From Chitinophaga sp. CF118 (lineage in GTDB: Bacteria > Bacteroidota > Bacteroidia > Chitinophagales > Chitinophagaceae): a stretch of DNA of 64,000 bases. Position numbers and translations under genes: made by a program. Location of the stretch: NCBI RefSeq assembly GCF_900112615.1, contig NZ_FOMK01000002.1, positions 310,001 through 374,000 on the forward strand, in the 5' to 3' direction. Below are positions 55,165-64,000 of this stretch, in pieces (within the stretch, counting starts at the first letter, position 1; every line of letters starts with the position of its first letter). A model generated the notes under the pieces. That model had not been told where the DNA came from, searched no databases, and saw only the letters and a list, made by a program, of their open reading frames with translations.

Positions 55165-56100
55165 ATGGATAACGACTGTATAAAAGTATTTGCCCCCGCT
55201 ACTGTTGCCAATGTGGCCTGCGGGTTTGATGTGATAGGACTGGCAATGGATGCTCCCGGCGATGAAATGATCATGCGCAGAAGTAATACTCCGGGTGTTA
55301 CCATCACAGCGGTACACGGTGCCAACCTGTCTACAGACCCTGCTCACAACGTATGTGGCGTGGCAATACAGGCTTTGTTGCAAAAGTATGGCCACCCGGA
55401 AACAGGCATAGAACTGGAACTGTTTAAAAATATCCCTCCGGGAAGTGGTATTGGCTCCAGCGCGGCTAGTTCTGCCGGTGCTGTGGCGGGTGCTAACTAC
55501 CTACTGGGGAACCCGTTTACACCCAAACAACTGGTACGTTTCGCTATGGAAGGCGAACGACTGGCCAGTGGTGCGGCACATGCCGATAACGTGGCGCCGG
55601 CCATCATGGGCGGCTTTACACTCGTAAGAAGTTACAAACCTCTTGATATTACGGCTCTGCATACTCCTGCGGACCTTTGGGTGACCGTCATCCATCCGCA
55701 GATAGAAGTGAAAACTTCCGATGCCCGCGAAATCCTTAAACAAAAAGTGCTGATGACAGATGCCATCCGCCAGTGGGGAAACGTGGGGGCATTGGTGGCA
55801 GGACTTTACCAGGAAAACTATGAACTCATCAGCCGCTCTCTGGAAGATGTGATTGTAGAACCCGTACGTGCTATTCTCATCCCTGCTTTCTATGAACTGA
55901 AAGTAAAATGTAAAGAAGCCGGTGCTCTCGGCGGCGGAATTTCCGGATCAGGACCTTCCGTTTTCATGCTGAGTAAAGGAGAAGCCAATGCACGCAGCGT
56001 GGCAGATATGATGAACACCGTGTATGCTCCGCTGGGAGTGGATTATAAGATCCATGTATCCCAGATAAACACTAAAGGAGTGAAAATAACAAAAGTGTAA
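55165..56100 (+). CDS. thrB: homoserine kinase
   Basis: The 311-residue GHMP kinase phosphorylates homoserine for threonine synthesis. The ATP-binding loop PPGSGIGSSAASSAG is at 91-105, the N-terminal KVFAPATVANVACGFD and the C-terminal GGGISGSGPSVFML (glycine-rich GHMP motif) are present. It lies 25 bp after thrA and 5 bp before thrC, so the three genes are clearly one operon. Confidence 0.95.
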   Translation: MDNDCIKVFAPATVANVACGFDVIGLAMDAPGDEMIMRRSNTPGVTITAVHGANLSTDPAHNVCGVAIQALLQKYGHPETGIELELFKNIPPGSGIGSSAASSAGAVAGANYLLGNPFTPKQLVRFAMEGERLASGAAHADNVAPAIMGGFTLVRSYKPLDITALHTPADLWVTVIHPQIEVKTSDAREILKQKVLMTDAIRQWGNVGALVAGLYQENYELISRSLEDVIVEPVRAILIPAFYELKVKCKEAGALGGGISGSGPSVFMLSKGEANARSVADMMNTVYAPLGVDYKIHVSQINTKGVKITKV

Positions 56101-56105
56101 AGACA

Positions 56106-57413
56106 ATGAAATATTTCAGCTTACAGAATAAACAACATGTAGTTTCTTTTGAGGATGCAGTAGTACAGGGATTAGCACCCGATAAAGGATTGTATTTCCC
56201 TGAACAGATCCCTGCTTTTGAAAAGGAATTCATCAGCAAAATAGAAGAGCAGGCCGACCTTGACATCGCTTATGCGGCTATTAAACCATTCGTGGGCGAT
56301 GAGATTCCCGAAGAAATTTTACGTAAAATCATTGCAGATACACTCAGCTTTCCTTTCCCGCTGGAAAAGGTAAAAGATAACATTTATGCGCTGGAGTTAT
56401 TCCACGGTCCTACACTTGCGTTTAAGGATGTGGGGGCCCGCTTCATGGCTGGTTGCCTGGGGTACTTCCGCAGGAACGACTCCCGTCCGGTAACCGTGCT
56501 GGTTGCTACTTCCGGCGATACCGGCGGTGCTGTTGCCCACGGTTTTTACAATGTGCCGGGGGTACGCGTAGTGATCCTCTACCCTTCTGGTAAAGTGAGT
56601 ACCCTGCAGGAAAAACAACTGACTACCCTCAATGGGAATATTACCGCCCTGGAAATAAAAGGCACTTTCGATGATTGTCAGCGTATGGTGAAAACCGCTT
56701 TCCTGGATGCAGAAATACAGGCACATTGCCTGCTCACCAGCGCGAACTCCATTAATGTGGCTCGCTGGTTACCACAAATGTTCTACTACCTGCTGGCCTG
56801 GAAGAAACTGAAAACTACTTATCCTGAAGTGGTATTCTCTGTGCCCAGCGGTAACTTCGGGAATATCTGCGCCGGTATGATGGCTGCTGCTATGGGATTA
56901 CCCGTGAATCATTTTGTGGCAAGCACCAATATAAATGATACGGTACCACGCTTTATGCAATCAGGTAAGTATGAACCAGGACAAGCAACTCCTACCCTCT
57001 CCAATGCGATGGACGTGGCAGATCCCAGCAACTTTATCAGGATCCTGGAATTATTTGCCAACAGTCTGCCTGCTTTACAACAGAAATTAACTTCCTATAG
57101 TTTCAGTGATAAAGATACCGTGGCTACTATGGAACAGGTATGGGAAAAGGAACATTATATGCTGGACCCTCATGGTGCCGTAGGCTACCTGGGCTTGGAA
57201 GAATATCTGCAACATTCCGGCCAACCGAAAAACACCGCAGGTGTTTTCCTGGAAACGGCTCACCCGGTAAAGTTTGCAGACACCGCTCCAGCTGCATTAC
57301 AGGAAAAAATAACTACTCCCGAAAGAGTACAGTCATTATACAGCCTTGAAAAGAAAGCAGTCCTGCTGCCGAACGATTATAATGCATTAAAAACATGGCT
57401 GATGCAGAATTAG
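56106..57413 (+). CDS. thrC: threonine synthase
   Basis: The 435-residue PLP enzyme converts O-phosphohomoserine to threonine. The PLP lysine is Lys107 in GPTLAFKDVGARFM. The phosphate loop is SGDTGGAV (136-143), and the C-terminal part includes ETAHPVKFADTAP. The length fits the class found in fungi and most Gram-negative bacteria. It is the last gene of the thr operon and is followed by a hairpin at 57416-57445. Confidence 0.95.
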   Translation: MKYFSLQNKQHVVSFEDAVVQGLAPDKGLYFPEQIPAFEKEFISKIEEQADLDIAYAAIKPFVGDEIPEEILRKIIADTLSFPFPLEKVKDNIYALELFHGPTLAFKDVGARFMAGCLGYFRRNDSRPVTVLVATSGDTGGAVAHGFYNVPGVRVVILYPSGKVSTLQEKQLTTLNGNITALEIKGTFDDCQRMVKTAFLDAEIQAHCLLTSANSINVARWLPQMFYYLLAWKKLKTTYPEVVFSVPSGNFGNICAGMMAAAMGLPVNHFVASTNINDTVPRFMQSGKYEPGQATPTLSNAMDVADPSNFIRILELFANSLPALQQKLTSYSFSDKDTVATMEQVWEKEHYMLDPHGAVGYLGLEEYLQHSGQPKNTAGVFLETAHPVKFADTAPAALQEKITTPERVQSLYSLEKKAVLLPNDYNALKTWLMQN

Positions 57414-57415
57414 TA

Positions 57416-57449
57416 AATTAGCTGCAAGCGATCTTGCAGCTAATTCTTT
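57416..57449 (+). terminator. terminator of the thr operon
   Basis: A 13-bp perfect stem (57416-57428 and 57433-57445) with a 4-nt loop is followed by CTTTA. Confidence 0.75.
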
Positions 57450-57460
57450 AATATTGTGGT

Positions 57461-58474
57461 ATGAAATACCTTGGCCTTTTAATAATTCCTATCCTCTTTT
57501 CATGCCAGTCCAATTCCCCCGGACAACAGGCTGCTGATAAGACAGACGCTGACTCGGCTCTTTATGCACCTATGGTATTGCCTTTAACAGATTCATTGAG
57601 CAGGTTTCCCAACAATGCCGATCTTCATTTCAGAAGAGCGCTATTACTGTTTAATACCGATCCTGCACTGGCACAAAAAGACTTCGAGAAAGCAGCTGAA
57701 CTGAAACCAACAGTAACCGACTACTGGGCAGGTGCAGGAGAAGCAGCATTGCTGGTGGAAAATTATCCAAAGGCTGTGGCCAGTTTTAAAAAGGCATTAC
57801 ATACAGCACCTTCCTATCCTTATCTTGAATACCGGCTTGCAACGGCAATGATAGAAAATAAACAATACAAACAGGCCGATAGCCTGGCTTCCGTATTGGC
57901 TGCGTCAAAGGATACACACGATAAGGCCTTTTACCTGAAAGCCCGCATTGCAGAAGAAAGAAAAGATACGGCACTCGCAATTAAACACCTCACCACTGCT
58001 ATTGATGCAGCAGGTATGCAAAGTGATTATGAGGCCGTAATGGAACTGGGCGATCTGCTTCAGGACAGGCATCTTCCTGCTGCTATTCATTACTACGAAC
58101 TCGCATCACGATTGGATTCTACAAATGCAGATGCACAATATTCCATTGGTCAGTATTACGAAAAAGATGGTAAATTAACAGAAGCGATCGCTGCTTATAA
58201 AAAAGGAATTGTCACTGATCCTGATGATGAAGACATCTATATGGCATTGGGAAAGATCTATTACAGGCAACAACAATGGCCGGCGGCATTCAACTATTTT
58301 AATATGGCTGCGAAGTCTTCACCGGCAGATGCGGAAGCTTATTACTACCGTGCCCGCTGCCACGCAAAACTTGGCCGCAAGTTAGCAGCTATTGATGATT
58401 ACACCAAAGCACTCAACTTCCGTAAATCATATCCGGAAGCAAAAGCAGCATTGGATAGCCTTAAAAACATATAG
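57461..58474 (+). CDS. TPR-repeat lipoprotein
   Basis: The 337-residue protein has a lipoprotein signal (LFSC, Cys near residue 15) and about seven tetratricopeptide repeats from residue 45 to the end (such as DLHFRRALLLFNTDPALAQKDF and AYYYRARCHAKLGRKLAAI). TPR proteins act as scaffolds for protein assembly. The partner is unknown. Its stop is 1 nt before the rpe start, so the two are co-translated. Confidence 0.88.
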   Translation: MKYLGLLIIPILFSCQSNSPGQQAADKTDADSALYAPMVLPLTDSLSRFPNNADLHFRRALLLFNTDPALAQKDFEKAAELKPTVTDYWAGAGEAALLVENYPKAVASFKKALHTAPSYPYLEYRLATAMIENKQYKQADSLASVLAASKDTHDKAFYLKARIAEERKDTALAIKHLTTAIDAAGMQSDYEAVMELGDLLQDRHLPAAIHYYELASRLDSTNADAQYSIGQYYEKDGKLTEAIAAYKKGIVTDPDDEDIYMALGKIYYRQQQWPAAFNYFNMAAKSSPADAEAYYYRARCHAKLGRKLAAIDDYTKALNFRKSYPEAKAALDSLKNI

Positions 58475-58475
58475 A

Positions 58476-59135
58476 ATGGAAAAAAGAACTACGCTTGTCG
58501 CACCGTCCCTCCTGGCGGCTAATTTCCTGGAGTTGGGCAAAGAGGTGGATCTGTTGAACCGCAGTGAGGCTGACTGGCTGCACCTGGATGTAATGGATGG
58601 TCGCTTTGTTCCCAATATCAGCTACGGTATCCCGGTAATAACCCAGATAAAGAAAGCAGCACGCAAAATATGTGACGTACACCTGATGATAGAGGAGCCG
58701 GAAAAATATGCTGAAGCCTTTCAGAAAGCAGGTGCAGATATCTTAACTGTTCATTACGAAGCCTGCATTCACCTGCACCGTAATATTCAACAGATAAAAG
58801 GCCTGGGCATGAAAGCAGGTGTGGCATTAAATCCACACACACCTGTACATCTGCTGGAAAATGTAATCAATGATATTGATGTGGTATTGGTAATGAGCGT
58901 GAATCCTGGTTTTGGCGGACAGCATTTCATTCCTCAGACGCTGAAAAAACTCAGCGATTTAAGAGATATGATCAAGGCTGCAAATGCACATGCACTCATA
59001 GAAGTAGATGGCGGTATCACCCTGGAAAATGCGGCTGATATTATTAATGCGGGAGCGAATGTACTCGTAGCTGGCAGTACGGTATTTTCTTCTGCAGATC
59101 CTGCTGCTACAATCAGGGCTTTGAAAGAAAGTTAA
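58476..59135 (+). CDS. rpe: ribulose-phosphate 3-epimerase
   Basis: The 219-residue TIM-barrel enzyme interconverts ribulose 5-phosphate and xylulose 5-phosphate in the pentose phosphate pathway. It has APSLLAANF, HLDVMDGRFVPN (from residue 36, with metal ligands), MSVNPGFGGQ and EVDGGI. An ATG at 58476, right after the TPR gene stop, is preferred over the open frame that runs upstream through that gene. Its stop overlaps the stop of the convergent response regulator. Confidence 0.95.
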   Translation: MEKRTTLVAPSLLAANFLELGKEVDLLNRSEADWLHLDVMDGRFVPNISYGIPVITQIKKAARKICDVHLMIEEPEKYAEAFQKAGADILTVHYEACIHLHRNIQQIKGLGMKAGVALNPHTPVHLLENVINDIDVVLVMSVNPGFGGQHFIPQTLKKLSDLRDMIKAANAHALIEVDGGITLENAADIINAGANVLVAGSTVFSSADPAATIRALKES

Positions 59136-59530
59136 GTGTACTGTTGCAGTTTCAAAATAATTTCGCTGGACAAAGGTTTAGTAAGATATCCTTTCACAAA
59201 GGAGAAACTATCTACCTTTTTCCTGTCCTTATCATCAATAGAGGAAGTCAGCACGAAAATACCAATCTCTTTGGATAGATGTTCATAGAAGCTGGCGTAA
59301 TCATTCAGGAATTCCCATCCGTCCATCACGGGCATATTAAGATCCAGAAGGATCAGATCGGGTAAAAGGTCGGGCTCATGCTGATGTTCTTTAAGATAAT
59401 CAAGGGTATCCTGCGCATCTGAAAAAGTTCGAACGTTTTCACCGATTCCCTGCCTCCGAATCATAATATTTGCTATCTGTTGATGTATAGGATCATCGTC
59501 AACTATAAAGATCATATTAAGCAATTGCAT
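59132..59530 (-). CDS. single-domain response regulator
   Basis: The 132 residues form one receiver domain: acidic pocket D11-D13 (IVDDDP), phosphate acceptor Asp63 (LILLDLNMP), Thr/Ser95-96 (VLTSS) and Lys118 (YLTKPL). There is no output domain, so it acts through protein contacts or passes phosphate on, as CheY-like or RcpA-like regulators do. It starts 8 nt after the histidine kinase gene, its likely partner. Confidence 0.92.
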   Translation of the reverse strand: MQLLNMIFIVDDDPIHQQIANIMIRRQGIGENVRTFSDAQDTLDYLKEHQHEPDLLPDLILLDLNMPVMDGWEFLNDYASFYEHLSKEIGIFVLTSSIDDKDRKKVDSFSFVKGYLTKPLSSEIILKLQQYT

Positions 59531-59538
59531 AGAGGGAC

Positions 59539-61734
59539 TTATTCGGGTTTAAAGGTAATGATAAATTTGGTTCCCTCACCGGGAGTACTTTCAGCTCTTA
59601 TACTTCCTCCCATAGCTTCTACCTGAGTTTTTGTTATAAATAGTCCTATTCCTTTCGCATCCTTGTTTTTATGAAACGTTTTGCGGAAACCGAACAGTTT
59701 GCTGCCAAAGCGTTCCATATCAATCCCTAAACCGTTATCTTCGGCAGTAAGCACAATCCGCCCGTTCTCTTTCCAGCTTTTCAGATGCAGGGAGGGAATA
59801 CGCTCCAGTGTTCTGTAACGGATGGCGTTGGTCACTAGATTTTGTAAGATGCTGTCCAGGTATACTCTCGGAAATTCCAGCATAGGCGCTTTCTCGAAAC
59901 TGGTGGTAAGCTGAATACCGCTCACTTCAATATCTACAAGTAATACATCTTTCACATACTGCAATCTTTCCGCAAAGTATAGCTGTTCCCGTTCTACATC
60001 ATCGTTCTTTCTTATCTGCACCACATCTACCAGATCATTGAGTGTTTCATCTATCTTATGAATTACCTCCTGCAGCATGCTCAGGTACAATTCCCGTTCC
60101 TGAGACTGTCCAGAAGCCATATACATCTGCATTAATGCTTTCAGATTGGCAATAGGTGCCCGCAGATTATGAGACGTGATATGTGCAAAGTCCTCCAGTT
60201 GCTGATTCTGGTTCACCAGGCTTTTGTTCAGCCTGTTCAGCTGGTTATTAGCCCGGTAAAGATCTTTCTGCATCTTGCGGCTTTCAGTAATATCCCTGAT
60301 AAAAACCGAAAGAGCGCCGTCCGGCATGGGCGTAAGCATAAAATCATACCACTTGTCCATTCGCGAAAAATAGCTGTAGAAAGACTCCGATACATTACTC
60401 TTCATAGCTTCTGCAAACCGGATAGCAAAAGGTGTGTTGGCTGCAAATTCAGGAAGTGTAATAAAAATATTGCACCCGCGTTTAATATCACCACCACTCA
60501 TTGCTACCGCTTTGCGGTTTACAAAGGTAACGAGACCATTCCGCTCCATCGTTGCATAGCCCATATCCACAGCATCGAATAACAGGTGTAGCTGTTCTGT
60601 ATTGCGTTGTAATTGTGTACGGATTTTTCGTTCCCGTTTCTGCTCAGTGATATCATTCACAAGCATCACAACGATTTGTTTTTTATTAACAGGATCCTGT
60701 AAAGGCAATATTGTCAGATCCACCCACACCTCTTTTTGCAGATCTGTCCACTCTTTCTCCAGGGAAAAGTCCATCTGCATTTCAATCCGAAGCATCTTAT
60801 TCTCTCCCATCACCTTTGCAAACAGTTTGTCAAACCCATATATAGAGGCAAAAGCATCACTCATGATGTTGTAATGTTTATCCAGAGCAGCCTCACGCAT
60901 TCTGAAAAAACGGCGTTGTGTATGATTTACCCGTCGTACAAAACCATAGTGATCAAACTGAATATATCCAATAGGCAGGTTTTCTACGATATTATCCAGT
61001 AGCCGTTCACTTTTCTCCAGTCTTTTTACAGCCAGCTTCTGGGCTGTAATTTCATTCAACATCAGAAAAAGATCAGTGCTACCGGTTTCCCTGTTAGGAA
61101 CGGGAAATACGGTTGCCTCATAATAGTAGGGCTGCAGGCGGGTAACACCATCCCTTATATCTTCTTTATATCTGAGCAGGATTTCACGCCTGGCAGGCTG
61201 GAGGGTATGCAATGCTTCCCTGAATAACTGACTTAATCCAATCTGTTGGTAAAAAGGATCTTCTATAATATTATAGTCGGGGTCTTTAAATAGCGGGTGC
61301 TCATCCCCCCATATCTCACGCTGGATAGTATTACTATCAACATGATAGCCCTCTGGCGTAAATTGTTGTAGGCCCACAGGTAAATTTTCAAATACCCTTT
61401 TATCATTCCGTCTGCGGCGGGATGTTATATTAAACCCTGTAAATAAATAATTAGTCCCGAAAGCACTTAACTGCCATTCCATCCATTCACCCGTATGACA
61501 ATACATTTCTATGCTGGCAGAAAGCTCTGATTCTAGTCTCTGGCAAAGCTCAACCCAACAGATCCGGGTTCGTTTACTGATTATCTGATCGTAATGTCCT
61601 CCCCTTCTATAATGGTTCTCCAGCTGCAATAATTCCGCCGCTCTATCATTGGCCTCCAACAGGTACCCCTGTCCATCCAGTAACAACGCCGGTACAAGAG
61701 CAGCCAGTGCCTTGCCCATAGTGGCCTCATTCAT
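59539..61734 (-). CDS. PAS-domain sensor histidine kinase
   Basis: The 731-residue protein lacks clear TM helices and is probably cytoplasmic. Several PAS-like domains span about 8-495 (segments such as VFENLPVGLQQFTPEGYHVD, LDNIVENLPIGYIQFDHYG and LLFDAVDMGYATMERNG). The dimerisation/phosphoacceptor box is HITSHNLRAPIANL with His522. The ATPase domain has NAIRYR (N box), DNGLGIDMERFG (G1), GIGLFITK and GEGTKFIITF. It phosphorylates the response regulator encoded directly downstream. The ligand is unknown. Confidence 0.92.
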   Translation of the reverse strand: MNEATMGKALAALVPALLLDGQGYLLEANDRAAELLQLENHYRRGGHYDQIISKRTRICWVELCQRLESELSASIEMYCHTGEWMEWQLSAFGTNYLFTGFNITSRRRRNDKRVFENLPVGLQQFTPEGYHVDSNTIQREIWGDEHPLFKDPDYNIIEDPFYQQIGLSQLFREALHTLQPARREILLRYKEDIRDGVTRLQPYYYEATVFPVPNRETGSTDLFLMLNEITAQKLAVKRLEKSERLLDNIVENLPIGYIQFDHYGFVRRVNHTQRRFFRMREAALDKHYNIMSDAFASIYGFDKLFAKVMGENKMLRIEMQMDFSLEKEWTDLQKEVWVDLTILPLQDPVNKKQIVVMLVNDITEQKRERKIRTQLQRNTEQLHLLFDAVDMGYATMERNGLVTFVNRKAVAMSGGDIKRGCNIFITLPEFAANTPFAIRFAEAMKSNVSESFYSYFSRMDKWYDFMLTPMPDGALSVFIRDITESRKMQKDLYRANNQLNRLNKSLVNQNQQLEDFAHITSHNLRAPIANLKALMQMYMASGQSQERELYLSMLQEVIHKIDETLNDLVDVVQIRKNDDVEREQLYFAERLQYVKDVLLVDIEVSGIQLTTSFEKAPMLEFPRVYLDSILQNLVTNAIRYRTLERIPSLHLKSWKENGRIVLTAEDNGLGIDMERFGSKLFGFRKTFHKNKDAKGIGLFITKTQVEAMGGSIRAESTPGEGTKFIITFKPE

Positions 61735-61940
61735 AATTCCTGTAATAACACTTAAAAATAGTCAATATATTATTAAAAAGAAGTATTCTATTATCTTATT
61801 ATCCCGTATTTCAGTTATTTGTATTGTTTTCCCCTTTAATTTTGTTAGTTTTCAACAATGTGGATTATCCTTTTTCCGGATGTGTGAAAGGATAAATATC
61901 TTTGAGCCTAAGGATCGTTAAACTATAATATCAATTAGGG

Positions 61941-62396
61941 ATGAAAGTATTAATTCTAATGGGCTCAGAAAGCGACAAACCGGTAATGCAGGAAGCGCTG
62001 AATTTTTTACAGTTTTTTAATATTGAAGGTGAAATGGTGGTAGCTTCTGCACATCGTAATCCGGACAAGGTAAGAGAGCTGTGTATCACTGCGCAGGAAA
62101 AAGGCTTTGGCGTGGTTATTGCCGCTGCGGGTATGGCTGCAGCTTTGCCGGGAGTAGTGTCTGCTTATACTTCTTTACCGGTACTGGGCGTACCTTTGGA
62201 AGGTGGCTTACCGGGTGGAATTGATGCACTTTACTCTATTGTACAGATGCCTGCCGGATTGCCGGTTGGAACATTGGCAGTTGGAAAAGCAGGTGCAAGG
62301 AATGCCGCTGTATTGGCAGCGCGGATTCTCGCACTGGGTAATCCTGCAATTGCAGCAAAAGTAGAGGCTTTCAAGCAGCAGGGATACAAATTGTAG
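61941..62396 (+). CDS. purE: 5-(carboxyamino)imidazole ribonucleotide mutase
   Basis: The 151-residue enzyme moves the carboxyl group of N5-CAIR to give CAIR in purine synthesis. Substrate-binding motifs are GSESDKP (8-14), SAHRNP (36-41), AAAGMAAALPGVVS and VGKAGARNAAVLA. A PurK partner is not adjacent. A TAATTTTG element at 61837-61844 may be its -7 box, leaving a leader of about 90 nt. Confidence 0.93.
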   Translation: MKVLILMGSESDKPVMQEALNFLQFFNIEGEMVVASAHRNPDKVRELCITAQEKGFGVVIAAAGMAAALPGVVSAYTSLPVLGVPLEGGLPGGIDALYSIVQMPAGLPVGTLAVGKAGARNAAVLAARILALGNPAIAAKVEAFKQQGYKL

Positions 62397-62583
62397 GGGG
62401 CCCTTGTTTGTAGAAATAAGGCAACGAAATCCGGAAACTTCCTGATTGTAGAAAAAGCTCTAACTTACTCCTTCAGGAGTTTCCTCTGTTTAAAAAGAAT
62501 GCAGTAAGCCCTGTTTATGGTGTTTCTGCTGATCAACTTTCGGGCAGGGTCTCTAACTTCAAACATTTAAATCTATATAACAA

Positions 62584-63555
62584 TTGACAGAATCAATCAT
62601 CAATTTAGATAGCGTTAACCCCATTGAATTTTTCGGGGTAAATAACGGAAAGTTAGACTTGTTAAAAAAGAAATTCCCATTGCTGAAAATACTCTCCCGT
62701 GGCACACAACTGAAGCTTTCAGGTGCTCAGGAAGAAGTGAATGTTGCACAGGAAAAGATCACCCAGATCATCTCCTATCTGGAACGCAATGGTAATCTAA
62801 GCGAAGGTTATTTTGAACAGATTTTAGGCGATGAAGAAAAAATAGATAATTTCAAAGAAAATAATTCCAACGAAATACTTGTTTTTGGCCCTAACGGACG
62901 TAATGTACGTGCCAGGACTGCCAACCAGAAAAGGATGGTGGCACTGGGTGACAAAAACGATATTGTATTCGCCATTGGCCCCGCTGGTACAGGTAAAACC
63001 TATACAGCAGTGGCACTGGCAGTACGTGCATTGAAAAATAAGGCTGTCAGAAAGATCATCTTAACCCGCCCGGCAGTAGAAGCAGGTGAAAACCTGGGAT
63101 TCCTTCCCGGCGATCTGAAAGAAAAGATTGATCCTTACCTGCGCCCGCTCTACGACGCACTGGACGATATGATCCCTGCTGATAAACTCACCTATTTCAT
63201 GACCAACAGGGTCATCGAAATCGCACCGCTGGCTTATATGCGCGGCCGTACCCTGGATAATGCCTTTATTATCCTGGACGAAGCGCAGAATGCCACCGAT
63301 CTGCAGATGAAGATGTTCCTGACACGTATAGGCTCTTCAGCAAAGGCAATCATTACCGGCGACCTTACACAGATTGATCTTCCAAAGAATATGAAGTCCG
63401 GTCTGGTAAAAGCTACCCGTATTCTGAGAAATGTAGATGGTATCGGTTACCTGGAACTGGATGAAGAAGATGTGGTAAGACACCGCCTTGTAAAAGCTAT
63501 CATCAAAGCATACGATGCTGCTGATGCTGCGGTAAAGGAAAAAGAGGAACGCTAA
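62584..63555 (+). CDS. PhoH family protein
   Basis: The 323-residue cytoplasmic ATPase has an N-terminal KH-like part (about 10-75), Walker A GPAGTGKT at 132-139 and Walker B FIILDEAQ at 228-235, followed by TRIGSSAKAIITGDLTQID. PhoH/YbeZ-type proteins act in RNA metabolism, often with YbeY. The start is a TTG; the next ATG is far inside, and the N-terminal sequence matches the family from this point. It stands alone after purE. Confidence 0.9.
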   Translation: MTESIINLDSVNPIEFFGVNNGKLDLLKKKFPLLKILSRGTQLKLSGAQEEVNVAQEKITQIISYLERNGNLSEGYFEQILGDEEKIDNFKENNSNEILVFGPNGRNVRARTANQKRMVALGDKNDIVFAIGPAGTGKTYTAVALAVRALKNKAVRKIILTRPAVEAGENLGFLPGDLKEKIDPYLRPLYDALDDMIPADKLTYFMTNRVIEIAPLAYMRGRTLDNAFIILDEAQNATDLQMKMFLTRIGSSAKAIITGDLTQIDLPKNMKSGLVKATRILRNVDGIGYLELDEEDVVRHRLVKAIIKAYDAADAAVKEKEER

Positions 63556-63719
63556 TACAATTAACACTTCATTAACAGTGTTTGTAGTATGTTCACCCTC
63601 CAAAACTGTAAAATTGCTAAAGTATTCCCGTCCTATATCGGTTTACAGTCTGGAAACCAACATTTTTCAAACTAAGGTGTAATTGCTGCGAACTTACAGG
63701 TAACTTCCTACAGCTGCTT

Positions 63720-63750
63720 TTTGTAAATTTCCACTTTCCTCCTATTTTTG
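63720..63750 (+). promoter_or_regulatory. promoter of the last lipoprotein gene
   Basis: TTTG at 63720-63723, a 19-nt gap and TATTTTTG at 63743-63750 form a full Bacteroidota promoter. The ATG follows 14 nt after the -7 box, so the leader is very short. Confidence 0.7.
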
Positions 63751-63764
63751 TTAATTGTATTATA

Positions 63765-64000
63765 ATGAACAATTGCATGATCAATTATCTGCGCATCCTT
63801 ACCTTGGCGTTATTATTCGGTACTGTACTAAGTGGTTGCAAAAAACATGCTACCCCTCAGGAAGTAGCGCTCAGTTTTATGCATGCTATACAGGAATCGA
63901 ACTTTGACCTTGCCAGGGATTACGCCACCAAGGAATCGCAACAGGTAATACAGCTATATTCCTTTTTTGATGCCCGCCGGAACAATACCGAACGGGATAA
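63765..64000 (+). CDS. DUF4878-like lipoprotein, N-terminal part
   Basis: Seventy-eight residues are visible before the window ends. A lipoprotein signal (LSGC, Cys near residue 25) is followed by TPQEVALSFMHAIQESNFDLARDYAT, the opening helices of DUF4878/nuclear-transport-factor-like lipoproteins. The start ATG 63765 is fixed by the promoter; a second ATG at 63777 would also keep the signal. The rest lies outside the window. Confidence 0.75.
   Translation, partial: MNNCMINYLRILTLALLFGTVLSGCKKHATPQEVALSFMHAIQESNFDLARDYATKESQQVIQLYSFFDARRNNTERD

Noticed and set aside
1..64000. tRNA, rRNA or prophage genes
   Set aside because: No cloverleaf-like or rRNA sequence was recognised, and apart from the tail-fibre-like proteins there are no phage structural, lysis or integrase genes.

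Overview
The window reads as a chromosomal segment of a Bacteroidota bacterium, most likely a Chitinophaga-like member of the Chitinophagaceae. The grounds are the gene families (RHS proteins starting with a DUF6443-type domain, Bacteroidota tail-fibre-like proteins, OMP_b-brl-type TonB-dependent receptor, DUF5723, LacA/LacC-like GMC dehydrogenases), several promoters of the Bacteroidota type (TTTG, 19-22 nt, TAnnTTTG), and starts without Shine-Dalgarno sequences. No rRNA, tRNA, CRISPR array or intact insertion sequence was seen.

Layout. 1-8.1 kb: end of an arginase-family gene, a membrane protein, a radical SAM protein, a convergent MFS exporter, a TonB-like protein, a DUF5723 outer-membrane protein and FolC. 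8.2-12.6 kb: two repeat-rich gaps, then a minus-strand block (NUDIX hydrolase, DinB/YfiT protein, orphan ABC ATPase whose 3' end lies in four 92-bp tandem copies, CAP lipoprotein, fructose-1,6-bisphosphatase). 12.7-22.4 kb: monofunctional aspartate kinase, TonB-dependent receptor, CBS protein, GH88/105 hydrolase, GH35 beta-galactosidase, beta-carbonic anhydrase lipoprotein and a porin-like protein.

22.5-41.1 kb is a minus-strand accessory island. It has five related tail-fibre-like genes (one broken), a coiled-coil outer-membrane protein, and two large RHS proteins. The second RHS protein ends in a JAMM/DUF4329-like tip and is followed 1 nt later by a small exported protein, which looks like a toxin-immunity pair. 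Downstream come an IS3 scrap, decayed coding fragments and small membrane or lipoproteins that may be orphan immunity genes. Shared fragments at gene ends show repeated recombination.

41.4-51.6 kb: two tandem GMC oxidoreductases with a Tat-type small subunit (a candidate glucoside 3-dehydrogenase), an L,D-transpeptidase-like protein, 4-hydroxyphenylpyruvate dioxygenase and homogentisate dioxygenase (tyrosine breakdown), an aldo/keto reductase and small proteins. 51.6-57.4 kb: a repeat-rich gap, then a Thr/Ile-rich leader peptide and thrA-thrB-thrC, a complete route from aspartate semialdehyde to threonine under probable attenuation control. 57.4-64 kb: TPR lipoprotein, Rpe, a histidine kinase/response regulator pair, PurE, PhoH and the start of a DUF4878-like lipoprotein.
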